Part shown: piece by piece, positions 9,823 through 19,031 of the stretch
Numbering within the stretch: the first letter of the stretch is position 1
Layout: every line of letters starts with the position of its first letter
Origin: Dyella japonica A8
Lineage (GTDB): Bacteria > Pseudomonadota > Gammaproteobacteria > Xanthomonadales > Rhodanobacteraceae
Length of the DNA stretch: 64,000 nt
NCBI RefSeq assembly: GCF_000725385.1
Contig: NZ_CP008884.1
Coordinates: 4,030,001-4,094,000, forward strand
Direction: 5' to 3'
Made by a program: the position numbers and the translations under genes
Notes under the pieces: model-generated
The model's input: only the letters and a program-made list of their open reading frames with translations
What the model was told of the DNA's origin: nothing
Database searches by the model: none

Positions 9823-10431
9823 TCAGCGGCGCTGCTCGATCGTGGCTTGCAGCACCACCAGCATGCGATCGCCGGTGACCGCCGGATCGCTGCTGCGCGC
9901 CGTGATGCGATAGGTGGTACGCAGGGCTCCCGGATCGCCGTAATTGTGGGCATTCGCGCTTTGCTCCACCACGGCATCCAGTGCGGTGTCCACCCAGTCG
10001 CCCATGTGCTCGATCACGTACTGGGGCTGGCCGGCCGCTTCCACGGAGGCCGTGAAGCTGCCGTCACCGCCGTGGTTTTCCACGGTATGAATGCTGCCTG
10101 CCGGCAAACCGGGATCGTTGAATGGGTTGGACAGGCAAGCCGTCGATGTGGCCCTGCAGTGGCGTGCGATCTCCTCAGGATGGGAGGCGATGCGCGACTG
10201 CGCGACACGCAGCGCGGCTTCGGCGTGCTGGAACGCGAGCTGGCGGTCATGCTGGTGCGCTGCCATTTTCTGTTGCTGCAGCGTGCCACGCAGTCCGACG
10301 AATGCCACCATCGTGATGATCAGCAGCAGGAGCAAGGCGACGACCAGCGCGACACCGCGCTCCTTTGCCGGCGACGCCCTCCTGCGCGAACGCGACACCC
10401 GCCACCTGCGCCGCGACGGGGAATGATTCAT
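9823..10431 (-). CDS. PilX-like minor pilin assembly protein (second copy)
   Basis: 202 residues. A basic N-terminus (RRRWRVSRSRRRASPAK) precedes ERGVALVVALLLLLIITMV, a PilX-type leader and membrane helix. As in the copy at 16277-16879, position +5 after the Gly is not the Glu of ordinary pilins. Both copies share LRGTLQQQKM-like and SNPFNDPGLPAG-like segments and QSANAHNYG, and both end in LQA.I.Q. PilX proteins are minor components that prime assembly of the type IV pilus in the inner membrane. The gene follows the second pilW with only 1 bp between, in a two-gene unit separated from the main pilin operon. A second paralogous pair is unusual. Confidence 0.85.
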   Translation of the reverse strand: MNHSPSRRRWRVSRSRRRASPAKERGVALVVALLLLLIITMVAFVGLRGTLQQQKMAAHQHDRQLAFQHAEAALRVAQSRIASHPEEIARHCRATSTACLSNPFNDPGLPAGSIHTVENHGGDGSFTASVEAAGQPQYVIEHMGDWVDTALDAVVEQSANAHNYGDPGALRTTYRITARSSDPAVTGDRMLVVLQATIEQRR

Positions 10432-10432
10432 C

Positions 10433-11422
10433 TCACGGCACCCGGTTGCGCAAGGCGATCGTCATGCTTAACTGGCGCGCGATGAGTGCGCCGTCTACAC
10501 CCGCCTGCGGGTCGGTACTCTGCACGGTAAGGGTCGCGCGCACCGCCGTGACCTGTTCCCAATCGGTCACCTCCGCCGCGCGCACAAACGGTTTGGCATG
10601 ACCCATCTGGTGATAGGCCAGCTGCATGTCGCTCACACCGCGAACCATTTCCTGGCGCCTGAGTGCCTCTCCCTCCCGCCCGAGCCGATAGAGTGACAAG
10701 CCTCTGTCCGTATTGAAGCCGACATACCAGTCGGAGACATCGAGCCGCGTCAGCGTGGCATTGGCTTCGAACGCATATCGGCCCTGCGATTCACACGAGG
10801 TCGGATATCCCAGCCCTGCCGAACAGTTGTCCTTGTCAGCGGCATAGCCCACGGTACGCGCGCCGACACTGCCCACCTTGAAGATGGCAGCGTGGTCGTG
10901 GTCGCACGCGATGAAGATGTCACCGGCGGTCACGTCGGCGACGGTTTCGCGCGTGGTGAACGTTGCCCTGGCGTCATCATGCGAGGCGACGCTGAAGCTG
11001 GTCTCCCCACCCCCAAGCAACTGCAGCGACGGCTGGCCCGCAAGGCGGTCGCCGGCCGCCCTGCCGGCGGTGACATCCGGATCGTCGCCGCCGAAGCCGC
11101 GGATGGCATGACGCCAGTCGGCCCACCAGGCCACCCCGCCATTCGCGGGCCCCTCGGCAAGCACGTTCGCCACGCGCCGGTTGCCGCATCCGGTGGCGCC
11201 AGCATGACGGATGTCCCGCGACAGCAGCTCGAACGCCATGCGCAGGCTTTCCTGCACGTCGCCCAGCGCGCGATGGGTACGGTTGATGCGCTGGCCGGCC
11301 AGGAAGACGCTGCCGACACCGGCCATCACGACCAGGCCGACCAGCATGGCGACCATCAACTCGACGAGGCTGAAACCGCTGATGTCCTTGCGCGGCCATA
11401 CGACGGATGCGCGAAATGCCAT
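10433..11422 (-). CDS. PilW-like minor pilin (second copy)
   Basis: 329 residues. After a 15-residue leader the prepilin site reads SGFSLVELMVAMLVGLVV, with the Glu at +5 needed for processing by PilD and for assembly. Then come RALGDVQESLRMAFELLSRD and HAGATGCGN, which closely resemble the other pilW at 16881-17888. The C-terminal half ends TVQSTDPQAG...LRNRVP, again parallel to that copy. PilW is a minor pilin of the type IV pilus initiation complex. The upstream spacer (11423-11831) has no convincing promoter that I can name. It probably forms a separate transcription unit with the following pilX-like gene, or is read through from pilE. Confidence 0.85.
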   Translation of the reverse strand: MAFRASVVWPRKDISGFSLVELMVAMLVGLVVMAGVGSVFLAGQRINRTHRALGDVQESLRMAFELLSRDIRHAGATGCGNRRVANVLAEGPANGGVAWWADWRHAIRGFGGDDPDVTAGRAAGDRLAGQPSLQLLGGGETSFSVASHDDARATFTTRETVADVTAGDIFIACDHDHAAIFKVGSVGARTVGYAADKDNCSAGLGYPTSCESQGRYAFEANATLTRLDVSDWYVGFNTDRGLSLYRLGREGEALRRQEMVRGVSDMQLAYHQMGHAKPFVRAAEVTDWEQVTAVRATLTVQSTDPQAGVDGALIARQLSMTIALRNRVP

Positions 11423-11831
11423 GGCATGCCCAAGGTGAAGTCAGGGCATTGATGATCATCAGCCGGACATCGCGACGTACAGCCAGCGATGCCGACGCCA
11501 TCGTTAGGCCAAGCGCTGGTCGTCGTGTGGGCCTTGCCCTGCCCCAAGAGCCTGTTCAAAGTCTTGCTTGAGCGTCCTGTCTCACCTCACCGTCATTCCC
11601 GCGAAAGCGGGAGGCGTCGTTCAACAGCCGAAAGGCTGGTCATCCAGCGTCTTTTTTGTGCTCAAAGCTCAAAGGCGCTGGATTCCCGCTTTCGCGGGAA
11701 TGACGGTGAGGAAACTTGGAGTTTGAGGGGGATCGTCGACAGACCCTAAGGGCCAGAGCAGCCGTACCGTGTATCCCCGCAGGCGACCGAATCACGGCCA
11801 CAGCAGGCCACCTTGCAGCGGCCTCGTGCCG
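11423..11831. other. 409-bp spacer between pilE and the second pilW/pilX pair
   Basis: No supportable gene is seen here. The spacer contains the inverted-repeat element at 11586-11710. The small palindrome TGATGATCATCA near 11450 is the only other structure I noticed. Confidence 0.6.
11586..11710. repeat. 125-bp inverted-repeat element, family A (copy A1)
   Basis: The terminal arms at 11586-11612 and 11684-11710 are perfect 27-bp inverted repeats that begin CTCACCGTCATTCCCGCG. The interior holds the segment around CAACAGCC..GGCTGGTCATCCAG. The same interior occurs in reverse orientation in the element at 24541-24654, so this is a mobile or dispersed element family and not a simple terminator. 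It encodes no protein. Confidence 0.85.
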
Positions 11832-12320
11832 TTACCAGCAGTCTCCCGTGGTGCCGGTGCCATCGACCCTGCGCGCACCAGACTGGTCGAGATATAGCGT
11901 ACCGCAAAGCGTGTCACGCGCCTGGCTGGTTCCCGCGATGGGCTGGGCCATGATCTCGTATGTCGTCGCGCCCGGCGAACCATTGAGGCCAATGGTGTAG
12001 AACTTGCCCGCCTGCTGCGGGGTCGCACAATCGGGCACAGGCACGGCATTGGCGGCGGCACCCGCTGCGCCGCCGGCCTTGTCGTAGCGCAGGTAGGTCG
12101 TGTAGTAACGCTCCATGTAACTGGCCATCTGCGACATGCAGCTTTCCGCCGCGACCCGGTTCGTCTTCCTGATGTGCGACACATAGGATGGATAGGCAAT
12201 GGCGGCCAGGATGCCGATGATCGCCACCACGATCATGGTTTCGATCAGCGTGAAACCCGCCTGGCGCAAGGCCAGGGAATCACGGGGCGCCACGCGGTGG
12301 TTGGGCTGGTGCGGACTCAT
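11832..12320 (-). CDS. pilE: Type IV minor pilin PilE
   Basis: 162 residues from the ATG at 12320. The prepilin motif QAGFTLIETMIVVAIIGI gives a Gly/Phe cleavage site and Glu+5, followed by AAIAYPSYVSHIRKTNR, typical of PilE-like pilins. Three cysteines in the C-terminal half (MSQMASYM preceded by SC, then PDC and TLC) plus the terminal DCW could form the D-loop disulfide. Minor pilins of this class sit in the tip complex with PilV, PilW, PilX and PilY1. ATG 12320 has GAGAGAGGG just upstream; ATG 12335, which overlaps the pilY1 stop as ATGA, is the alternative start. It is the last gene of the fimT-to-pilE operon. Confidence 0.9.
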   Translation of the reverse strand: MSPHQPNHRVAPRDSLALRQAGFTLIETMIVVAIIGILAAIAYPSYVSHIRKTNRVAAESCMSQMASYMERYYTTYLRYDKAGGAAGAAANAVPVPDCATPQQAGKFYTIGLNGSPGATTYEIMAQPIAGTSQARDTLCGTLYLDQSGARRVDGTGTTGDCW

Positions 12321-12331
12321 CGATCCCTCTC

Positions 12332-15300
12332 TCATTGATTGATCAGCTCACGCCACGACACACGCGTCATGCCTGCGCCGGAACTGGACGTCTTGATGCT
12401 GCCGGTGGTGCCGTTGTCGAAGCTCATCAACATGTTGCCGCCCACGAAAATCGGATTGTTGGGCAGCGAGCTGAAGGCCATGCCGCCCGCCGGCTTGCCG
12501 TTGACCGCGTCGCCGGCGTTGATCTGGCCGTCGCCGTTGATATCGAAGAAGTTCGACTGCGGATTGGTGCCGGTGAATGGATCCACCGCCATTACCCAGC
12601 CCGTGCCAGATGGATCGCATAGGTCCGACGCCTGCGGGATGCGCGTCGTGCCCAGCAGCAGGTTGCCCTGGAACTGGTTGGGCGTGACCATGCGCTCGCC
12701 CTGCTTCTTGTAGGTCGTCGAGGTGCCGCTGCCCGAAGGCTGCAGCAGGTTCATGTACCAGCCCGACTTGCCCGTCATGGAAGCCGCCTCGCCCGTCGTG
12801 GTGACCGTGCGTGCCACCGAGGTGGTGACGCCAGCCGCATCCGTCGTCGTGGTTTCCGTGGTGATGTAGCGCTGCACCAAGGAACTGCGATCCTGCTTGG
12901 CCTGCTGGTCGATCGACTTGTTGGTGCCGCCGGATTTCACGATAAGGCCGTACCAGCTCTGCGGATTGAGGTTGCTCAGGTCCGCATTGGTCAGGTATTG
13001 GCCGGTGCCAAAGAACACCCACACATCCTGCGTTTGCGGGTTCTTGCCCACCAGCAGGCCGCCCGTGATCGGCTGCACGACGTTGTTGGCGTCTTTGGCC
13101 GTGAACAGCAGCGTGCCACTGGTGTTCGGGCTGGCCGTGTAATTGGTCGGCCCGGTATTGAGCGCGAACGACCACACATTGCCGTTGAGGTCGCCGGCAT
13201 AAGCCATGTCGCTGATGCCGGAGGTGGCGTTGCTGATCCATACCGCCGGCGCGGCGAGGCCGGTGGTATCGGTGGTCTGGTGCACACTCAATGCGCCGCT
13301 GAACACATTGAACTGCAGCAGCGCCGCCACGCCGCCGGCACTGTTGTAGCCGTTGCCCATCAGCACGGACCACACGCCCGGGGAGGTCTGCGCGATCACC
13401 GGCTTGCCGGTCATCTGCCCGATGTATTTGCTGTTGCCGTCCGCGTTGCCGTCGCTGGCCGAACGCTCCCACAGGAACTGGATGTTGGCCGGGTCGGTCA
13501 CGTCGAACGCATACACCGCCCTCGCCTGCCCGCGTCCGGTGGTGCCCACCAGCACGGTCTTCCAGGTGCCGTTGCCCGTGGCCGAATAGACGTCCGCCAC
13601 GGTCAGTTCGCCATCGTTGAAGAACTGGTGCGGCAAGGCCAGCGTGGTGCCGTAATCGGTGTTCGCCAGGTCGCTGATGCCCTTGGTGCTGCCGTTGGCG
13701 ATCACCGCGCCCGGCAGATAGGCATACGCCTCGATGCCGGTGCCCGCATTGAATGCGTGCAGCATGCCGTCGTTCGCCGCCACGTAGATCAGCCCCGCGC
13801 GGTTCTTCTGGTCGCTGGCGTAGGTGGAGAACGTCGTCGAACCGGAGAACGTCTGGTTGTTGAACTGATTCGGCGAGGGCGCGCCCACGTACACCGGCTG
13901 CGAGTTGACGATGTCGCCCAGCGACGTATCGCGCGAACGATAGCTGCCACCATTGGCCACTTCCTTGCTGCTGTCGCCGCGCAGGTAGTTGATCATCGCC
14001 GCCTGCGACGCCGTATCGCCGCCCAGGGCGGCAAGCTGGGTGGACGACAGTGCCGGCAGGTTGCCGCTGCCATCCACCTTGAAGGCGACGGCGCTCGGCG
14101 CTGCGGTGGATGCCGATGCCGGGTTGTAGGTGTAGATGGTGCGCGCGGATGCCGCCGGCATCTTGTTCGCCGCCGACCAGCTGGGCGTGGCGGCGATCGC
14201 ACCAGAGGTGGCATCGATCGCCAGCGCCTTCAGGTCGCCCTTCCACGAGGCCGTGTAGTAGTTGGCCTGATAGGCCACCGTGCCGGTCTGCAGCTGCGTG
14301 GAGTTGGCCGCTAGGCTGGCGCCCGTACCCGTGCGCTGGGCGGCGCGCTTGAGCGCATCCTTCAGGCCGTCAGCGAACGATTCCGGGCTGGTGGCGGAAT
14401 AGAAGCCGCCATGGCCATTCACCGCCGCGTGCGCCAGGTCCGCGATGTTGTTGATCGAGTCACCGGTAGGCTGCGGCCAAGCGAAGCCGCTGATGGCCTT
14501 GGTCGCATCACCATGGGCCCACTTGAACACGTCGGCCATGGGAATCGGCGTGACCTGGTCCGCGTACAACGGCTGGAAGCCCAGGCCCAGCGTGAAGGTG
14601 GTCATGTGCTGCCAGAACGCGTTGTCCTCGGCGTTCACCGGCACTTCGTTCTTGGTATTCGGACGCAGGTCGGTGCGCCAGTACTTCATCGCCACGTCGG
14701 ACAGCGTGTTCGAATAGGTCACGGGCGGCACGGTGGTCTTGTGCGTGCACATCCTTGCCGTCAGGTCGAGGCTGTCCGACTTGTTGCTGCAAGTCCAGGT
14801 CGGCGTCCTGGGGGTGTTGTTCTTGCGCGTGCACTGATCGGTCGCGCTCGAATAGGTGAAGCCGCTATCGCAGGTGGGCGTGGCCGCGTAGGTGCTTGTC
14901 ACCGTGGTCGAATTGGTAGTGTTCGGGCTGTCGGCGTACGGCAGCACTGGCACATAGGTGTAGCTCTGCTGGTTCGGGCCGGTCACGGTTTTGCCGGCCA
15001 CGCCGTCGACATCACCGATGCCGGAAACCAGGCTGTCGTCTTCGTTCCAGAAGCCGTCCGTGGTCAGGATGGTGTAGGAGGCACGGCAGGCCAACTCGCC
15101 CGAACTGGACGACAGGGGATCGGTCAGCCACGGCTGGTCGGACTGGTAGTACTGGCCGACCGCGTCCAGGGCCACGCGCAGTGGCGTGGAATTGTTGGGC
15201 TGGATGTCGTTCACCCAGGTCCAGAAGTTGGCGCGCTGGGTCGAGGCCTTGCCATCGCCGAACGGCTGCACCTGGGCCAGCGTGTAGTTGCCGATGGTGG

Positions 15301-16273
15301 AGGTGTGGCCGGTCGCGTTGATGTCCGTGGTGTTGCGGTTGTTGATGGAGGCGAAGCCCACGCGGTACTTCGGGTCGATGGTGGCGAATGCCGACATCAG
15401 GCCGCTCTTGGCCATCAGGATGCGTGTGCGGTAGTACGAGAACCAGTTGGCCACGTTCTGCCGGGTGGCGGCGGAGTGGTCGCATACGGCCTGCTGGCTG
15501 GTGCTCAGGTACTGGCAATCGCCGTCCGCGCCGACGTAGTGGCTTACGAAGCTGCCCACGCTGCCCGTGGTGTAGGTGAAGTAGTTGAGCTGGGCGGCCT
15601 GGCACTGGGACTGGCTGGACACCAGCGTATCGCCGGAAGCACAGGTCGGCGTGGAGGTCTTGCTGGCATCGGAGTTTTTGATGCACTGATAGTTCGAACC
15701 CGAACTACCCTTGCCCAGCGTATAGTCCGACGGGCATGTGGGCGCGTAGGTCTTCTTGGTCGTCAGCGTCAGCTGGGTGTAGTAGGCGTACCGGTTGTTG
15801 GCGCTGGGCGACGAGTACGAACGGACGTCCGTCGTGGAGGTGTCGAGGAAGCCGTCCTTGTAGGCACCGACGATATCCGGCGATGCGTTGTACAGGTTCG
15901 TCCCACCCAGTGCCTGCGGCGGCGGTGTATAGGTCACCTTCGGGTTGTAGTAAACGCCGTTGATACTGGCGTTGCGCAAGCCATCGACGGTGGTGTTGCC
16001 CAGGTATTTCCAGTCAGGCATGAAGTCCCACGCCATGGAGCCCGAGTCGTCGAGCATCAGCATGATGTTGGGCGGCAGCGCGGCCTGGATGATCAGCGGC
16101 GCCGTGTCGATGGTGACCGCCGTGCCGGCAGCGTGCGCCGGTTCGCTGGCCATGCCAAGACCGCACACCAGCACGCCGGTGCACAGCAGCCTGCGGAGAA
16201 AACCGGCGGCCCTGCCGCGCAGTCGGGTTGGCGTGCTCATCGCGTGGAAGCCCCTGTGGATTTGGATGGCCAT
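12332..16273 (-). CDS. pilY1: PilY1 type IV pilus tip adhesin/assembly factor
   Basis: 1313 residues. PilY1 is a secreted pilus-tip protein needed for pilus extension, surface sensing and adhesion. A signal peptide ends near AHA (47-49). The von Willebrand A-like domain has MLDDSGSM with the MIDAS pattern DxSxS at 75-79. The C-terminal beta-propeller region shows NDGMLHAFNAGTG and AGDLNGNVWSF. DINGDGQINAGD at about 1244-1255 is an EF-hand-like calcium loop. Four cysteine pairs lie inside the N-terminal region (C180/C197, C211/C224, C468/C481, C495/C509), resembling short repeated modules. The ATG at 16273 has AGGG 7 nt upstream and follows pilX by 3 bp. Confidence 0.95.
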   Translation of the reverse strand: MAIQIHRGFHAMSTPTRLRGRAAGFLRRLLCTGVLVCGLGMASEPAHAAGTAVTIDTAPLIIQAALPPNIMLMLDDSGSMAWDFMPDWKYLGNTTVDGLRNASINGVYYNPKVTYTPPPQALGGTNLYNASPDIVGAYKDGFLDTSTTDVRSYSSPSANNRYAYYTQLTLTTKKTYAPTCPSDYTLGKGSSGSNYQCIKNSDASKTSTPTCASGDTLVSSQSQCQAAQLNYFTYTTGSVGSFVSHYVGADGDCQYLSTSQQAVCDHSAATRQNVANWFSYYRTRILMAKSGLMSAFATIDPKYRVGFASINNRNTTDINATGHTSTIGNYTLAQVQPFGDGKASTQRANFWTWVNDIQPNNSTPLRVALDAVGQYYQSDQPWLTDPLSSSSGELACRASYTILTTDGFWNEDDSLVSGIGDVDGVAGKTVTGPNQQSYTYVPVLPYADSPNTTNSTTVTSTYAATPTCDSGFTYSSATDQCTRKNNTPRTPTWTCSNKSDSLDLTARMCTHKTTVPPVTYSNTLSDVAMKYWRTDLRPNTKNEVPVNAEDNAFWQHMTTFTLGLGFQPLYADQVTPIPMADVFKWAHGDATKAISGFAWPQPTGDSINNIADLAHAAVNGHGGFYSATSPESFADGLKDALKRAAQRTGTGASLAANSTQLQTGTVAYQANYYTASWKGDLKALAIDATSGAIAATPSWSAANKMPAASARTIYTYNPASASTAAPSAVAFKVDGSGNLPALSSTQLAALGGDTASQAAMINYLRGDSSKEVANGGSYRSRDTSLGDIVNSQPVYVGAPSPNQFNNQTFSGSTTFSTYASDQKNRAGLIYVAANDGMLHAFNAGTGIEAYAYLPGAVIANGSTKGISDLANTDYGTTLALPHQFFNDGELTVADVYSATGNGTWKTVLVGTTGRGQARAVYAFDVTDPANIQFLWERSASDGNADGNSKYIGQMTGKPVIAQTSPGVWSVLMGNGYNSAGGVAALLQFNVFSGALSVHQTTDTTGLAAPAVWISNATSGISDMAYAGDLNGNVWSFALNTGPTNYTASPNTSGTLLFTAKDANNVVQPITGGLLVGKNPQTQDVWVFFGTGQYLTNADLSNLNPQSWYGLIVKSGGTNKSIDQQAKQDRSSLVQRYITTETTTTDAAGVTTSVARTVTTTGEAASMTGKSGWYMNLLQPSGSGTSTTYKKQGERMVTPNQFQGNLLLGTTRIPQASDLCDPSGTGWVMAVDPFTGTNPQSNFFDINGDGQINAGDAVNGKPAGGMAFSSLPNNPIFVGGNMLMSFDNGTTGSIKTSSSGAGMTRVSWRELINQ

Positions 16274-16276
16274 CGA

Positions 16277-16879
16277 TCAACCCTGCTTGATCATGGCTTG
16301 CAGCGTCACGATCGCGCGCCCGCCCGCATTACCGGGCGAATCGCTGCGCGCGGTCACGCGGTAATACATCACCGTGGTGGAAAGGCCCTGTGCGCCGTAG
16401 TTGTGGGCGTTGGCGCTCTGGTTGAAGCCGGTGCTGGAATTGGGGTCCTGCCAAGTGCCCATGTTCTCGACCACGTACTGCGGCTGGCCCGATGCGAGGT
16501 CACCCGCCTTGTACTGGTCCACCGGCACCGTGAACACCTTGTCCGCCGGCAGGTTGGGATCGTTGAACGGATTGGCCGGACACACCACGCCACCGGCCTG
16601 GCAGTTGCGCGCGATGTCGCCCGGGTTGGCGGCGATGCGCGCCTGCGCCGCACGCATGGCTGCCTCCGCGTTCTGGAAGGCGATCTGCCGGTCGTACATG
16701 TTGGCCGACATCTTCTGCTGCATCAGCGTGCCGCGCACCGCGGCGAAGCCAAGCAAGGTGATCACGATCATCAGGATCATCGCCACCATCAACGCCACGC
16801 CGCGCTGGCGCGAGGGGCCGCTGGGCGCACCCACCCCGCCACGGACCGTGCCCGCGGATTTCGTGAAAGCACACGTCAT
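16277..16879 (-). CDS. pilX: PilX minor pilin assembly protein
   Basis: 200 residues. QRGVALMVAMILMIVITLLG forms the N-terminal membrane helix after a 27-residue leader. The residue at +5 is not Glu, as in the second copy. The rest carries QQKMSANMYDRQIAFQNAEA and NPFNDPNLPA, standard for PilX in this group. Its role is priming of the type IV pilus together with PilV, PilW and PilY1. The gene follows pilW by 1 bp and precedes pilY1 by 3 bp. Confidence 0.92.
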   Translation of the reverse strand: MTCAFTKSAGTVRGGVGAPSGPSRQRGVALMVAMILMIVITLLGFAAVRGTLMQQKMSANMYDRQIAFQNAEAAMRAAQARIAANPGDIARNCQAGGVVCPANPFNDPNLPADKVFTVPVDQYKAGDLASGQPQYVVENMGTWQDPNSSTGFNQSANAHNYGAQGLSTTVMYYRVTARSDSPGNAGGRAIVTLQAMIKQG

Positions 16880-16880
16880 G

Positions 16881-17888
16881 TCAGGTCACCCGATTGCGCA
16901 GCGTGATGGTGGAGGTGAAGGTGCGCGATACCGCCGCATTGTTGATACCTGCCCTGCGGTCGGTGCTGATCATGCTCAGCGTTACCTGCACGGCATCGAC
17001 CTGCGACCAGTCGGTCACCGCGTTGGCGGCTACGAACGCAGCGCCGCTGGCCTGGTGGTAGCGCAGCGTCATGCCGGTCACGTCGCGCACCATTTCGTAG
17101 CGGGTCGTTGCCGCCTTGCCCGTACCGTCCGAACTCAAACCCAGCGACAGGCGGTACAACGAGGTGCCGCCCGTCGCCGGGTTGGCGGCCACGTGCCAGT
17201 CGGCCGCCGTCATCCGGGCGATCTGCGCGTTGGCGGCGAACACGTAGCTGCTGCCACTGCTGCACACGGTGGGATAGCTCAGGTCCAGCGTGCAGTTGCC
17301 CGGCGTGCCCGCCGTTGCGTGTGTCAGCGTGGTGCCATTGACGTTGGACAGCTGCACGATGGCGCCATGATCCGGATCGCACACCATCACGATGTCGCCG
17401 GTGTTGAGGTTCGAACTCGATTCGTTGATGGTGAAGGTGGCCGCCGGCTCCGCATTGGCCTTCACACTGACGCCCACGCCCTCCACGCCCAGCAGGATCA
17501 GCGAATCCGTGTTCGCGGCACGACTGGCGGCGGCCGGGTCGGTCTGGCTGGCGGCATAGCCGATAATGGGCGTGGTCCAGTTGGTGTACCACTGGCTCGC
17601 GCTGTTGTTCACCACGTTGGCGATGCGCGTGCCGTTGCCGCAGCCGGTCAGGCCCGCCACGCGCAGGTCGCGCGCCATCATCTCGAAGGCCATGCGCGCG
17701 CTGTCCTGCACGTCGCTCACCGCCTTGTTGGAGCGATACACCTTCTGGTTGGTGGTGAACACGCTGATCACGCCGGCCATCACCACGGTGCCCAGCAACA
17801 GCGCCACCAGCAGTTCGATCAGCGTGAAGCCGGACTCGCGCGGCACATGCGGCGGACGACGCAGGGAAAAGGCGCGATGGCCGCTCAT
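16881..17888 (-). CDS. pilW: PilW minor pilin
   Basis: 335 residues. The prepilin motif is ESGFTLIELLVALLLGTVV with Glu+5, followed by NKAVSDVQDSARMAFEMMAR. The long C-terminal half is typical of the larger PilW proteins (VMVCDPDHGAIVQ, DLSYPTVCSSG, STDRRAGINN). It takes part in the initiation complex for type IV pilus assembly in the inner membrane and pilus tip. The ATG at 17888 overlaps the pilV stop in an ATGA arrangement. It shares extended similarity with the pilW-like gene at 10433-11422, including the GCGN segment and the LRNRV end. Confidence 0.93.
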   Translation of the reverse strand: MSGHRAFSLRRPPHVPRESGFTLIELLVALLLGTVVMAGVISVFTTNQKVYRSNKAVSDVQDSARMAFEMMARDLRVAGLTGCGNGTRIANVVNNSASQWYTNWTTPIIGYAASQTDPAAASRAANTDSLILLGVEGVGVSVKANAEPAATFTINESSSNLNTGDIVMVCDPDHGAIVQLSNVNGTTLTHATAGTPGNCTLDLSYPTVCSSGSSYVFAANAQIARMTAADWHVAANPATGGTSLYRLSLGLSSDGTGKAATTRYEMVRDVTGMTLRYHQASGAAFVAANAVTDWSQVDAVQVTLSMISTDRRAGINNAAVSRTFTSTITLRNRVT

Positions 17889-18415
17889 AGCAGGGCCTTG
17901 GTGGTAACGGTCTGTTGCTTCGTCGTGGCGTCCGCGCCGGAGCGCACATCCAGGAACGAAATGGTGATGGTGCATTCGCCGCTGGTGCCGCACTGGATAT
18001 TGCCGGTGGTGGTGTCGGCCACGCCCAGCGTATTGCCCAGCTGGCCGCACCACTGCGCCAGCTGGCTGGCCGCCAGCGTGCTGGTATCGGTGGGACAGGA
18101 CGAGGCCTTCAGCGGTGTGCTCGTGGTGTAGGCCTGGCCGGTGGTGGCGTTCAGATAGTCCGCGCGCATCGCATCCAGAATCGAATACGTGGCAACGGTG
18201 GCCATGCTGCGCGCCATGGCGCTGTTGTTGGTCGACAGCGACATCGCCTGCAGTGCGGCGATGCCGAGGAAGGCGACCGAGAGGATCACCACCGCCACCA
18301 GCACTTCGATCAGGCCCACGCCTTTCTGCGTGTGACCAACGGCGCGACGACGCAGTGCCGACACGGCTCGGGAAACCTGGCATGGCGTCCGCGCGGCGCC
18401 GGCTGGGAAGCTCAT
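17885..18415 (-). CDS. pilV: PilV minor pilin
   Basis: 176 residues. The processing site is KGVGLIEVLVAVVILSVA with Glu+5, and the protein then reads AALQAMSLSTNNSAMARSMA, which is characteristic of PilV. Three Cys residues are spread over the C-terminal part (SSCPT, QWCGQ, ECTIT). The ATG at 18415 overlaps the fimT stop; a GTG directly before it is also possible. It is the second gene of the minor-pilin operon. Confidence 0.9.
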   Translation of the reverse strand: MSFPAGAARTPCQVSRAVSALRRRAVGHTQKGVGLIEVLVAVVILSVAFLGIAALQAMSLSTNNSAMARSMATVATYSILDAMRADYLNATTGQAYTTSTPLKASSCPTDTSTLAASQLAQWCGQLGNTLGVADTTTGNIQCGTSGECTITISFLDVRSGADATTKQQTVTTKALL

Positions 18416-19005
18416 CACGTGCAGGAACCCGGGTTGGGGACGACTTCAAGGATGGAACCCGCCACCATCCGCACGATGCGGTGGTTGTCGGCATTGAGGT
18501 TGGGACTGCAGATGTCGATCACCGTGCCGCTGTAAGGCATGGACGTGCCCGGCTTCACGCCGAGGCCCTGCCCGTTGAAACGCAGCGCGACGATGTTGCC
18601 GGTGATCGTGAGGGATGAGGCGAGTTCGTGAATGTCGGTGCGCACCGGATCCAGTTGCGGGTTTCCGCTGTTGTCCACGGACAGGGCATACACCGCGCCG
18701 CCCTGGACACCGCACTTGTCGCCGAGGGCATTGCCGGTGGTGTTGACGGTGGCCGAGTCGCTGCAAAACTGGACATTGCCGTTGCGCTTCACCGCTTCCA
18801 TGCGTGCCACGTTGATGGCATCGACGACTTCGTTGGCGACGGTGGTCAGCCGGTTGGAAATCACCATCGAACGGAAACTGGGCGCCGCGAACGCAATGAT
18901 GACGGCGCCGATCAACAAGGTGATCACGAGCTCCACCACAGTGAAACCACCGACGTGCCCACGGTGCGACCGCCTTGCCCCTAGCTCACTGCATCGCATG
19001 TTCAT
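18415..19005 (-). CDS. fimT: FimT/GspH-type minor pilin
   Basis: 196 residues from the ATG at 19005. The motif GGFTVVELVITLLIGAVIIA gives a type IV prepilin site with Glu+5. Next come AAPSFRSMVISNRLTTVANE and RMEAVKRNGNVQFC, typical of the FimT/FimU and GspH family. It is the first gene of the minor-pilin operon. FimT-type proteins help pilus assembly, and a FimT of this family binds DNA during natural transformation in some relatives; whether this one does is not shown by the sequence. ATG 19005 is chosen because AGGGGA lies 6 nt upstream. The leader carries a hairpin and two direct repeats described separately. Confidence 0.9.
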   Translation of the reverse strand: MNMRCSELGARRSHRGHVGGFTVVELVITLLIGAVIIAFAAPSFRSMVISNRLTTVANEVVDAINVARMEAVKRNGNVQFCSDSATVNTTGNALGDKCGVQGGAVYALSVDNSGNPQLDPVRTDIHELASSLTITGNIVALRFNGQGLGVKPGTSMPYSGTVIDICSPNLNADNHRIVRMVAGSILEVVPNPGSCT

Positions 19006-19031
19006 GCGATATCCCCTGACCTTTGTCAGCA

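Noticed and set aside
14411..16906. 831-codon open frame on the plus strand opposite pilY1 and pilX
   Set aside because: It crosses the real gene boundary of two well-supported pilin genes on the other strand and has no motif of its own.
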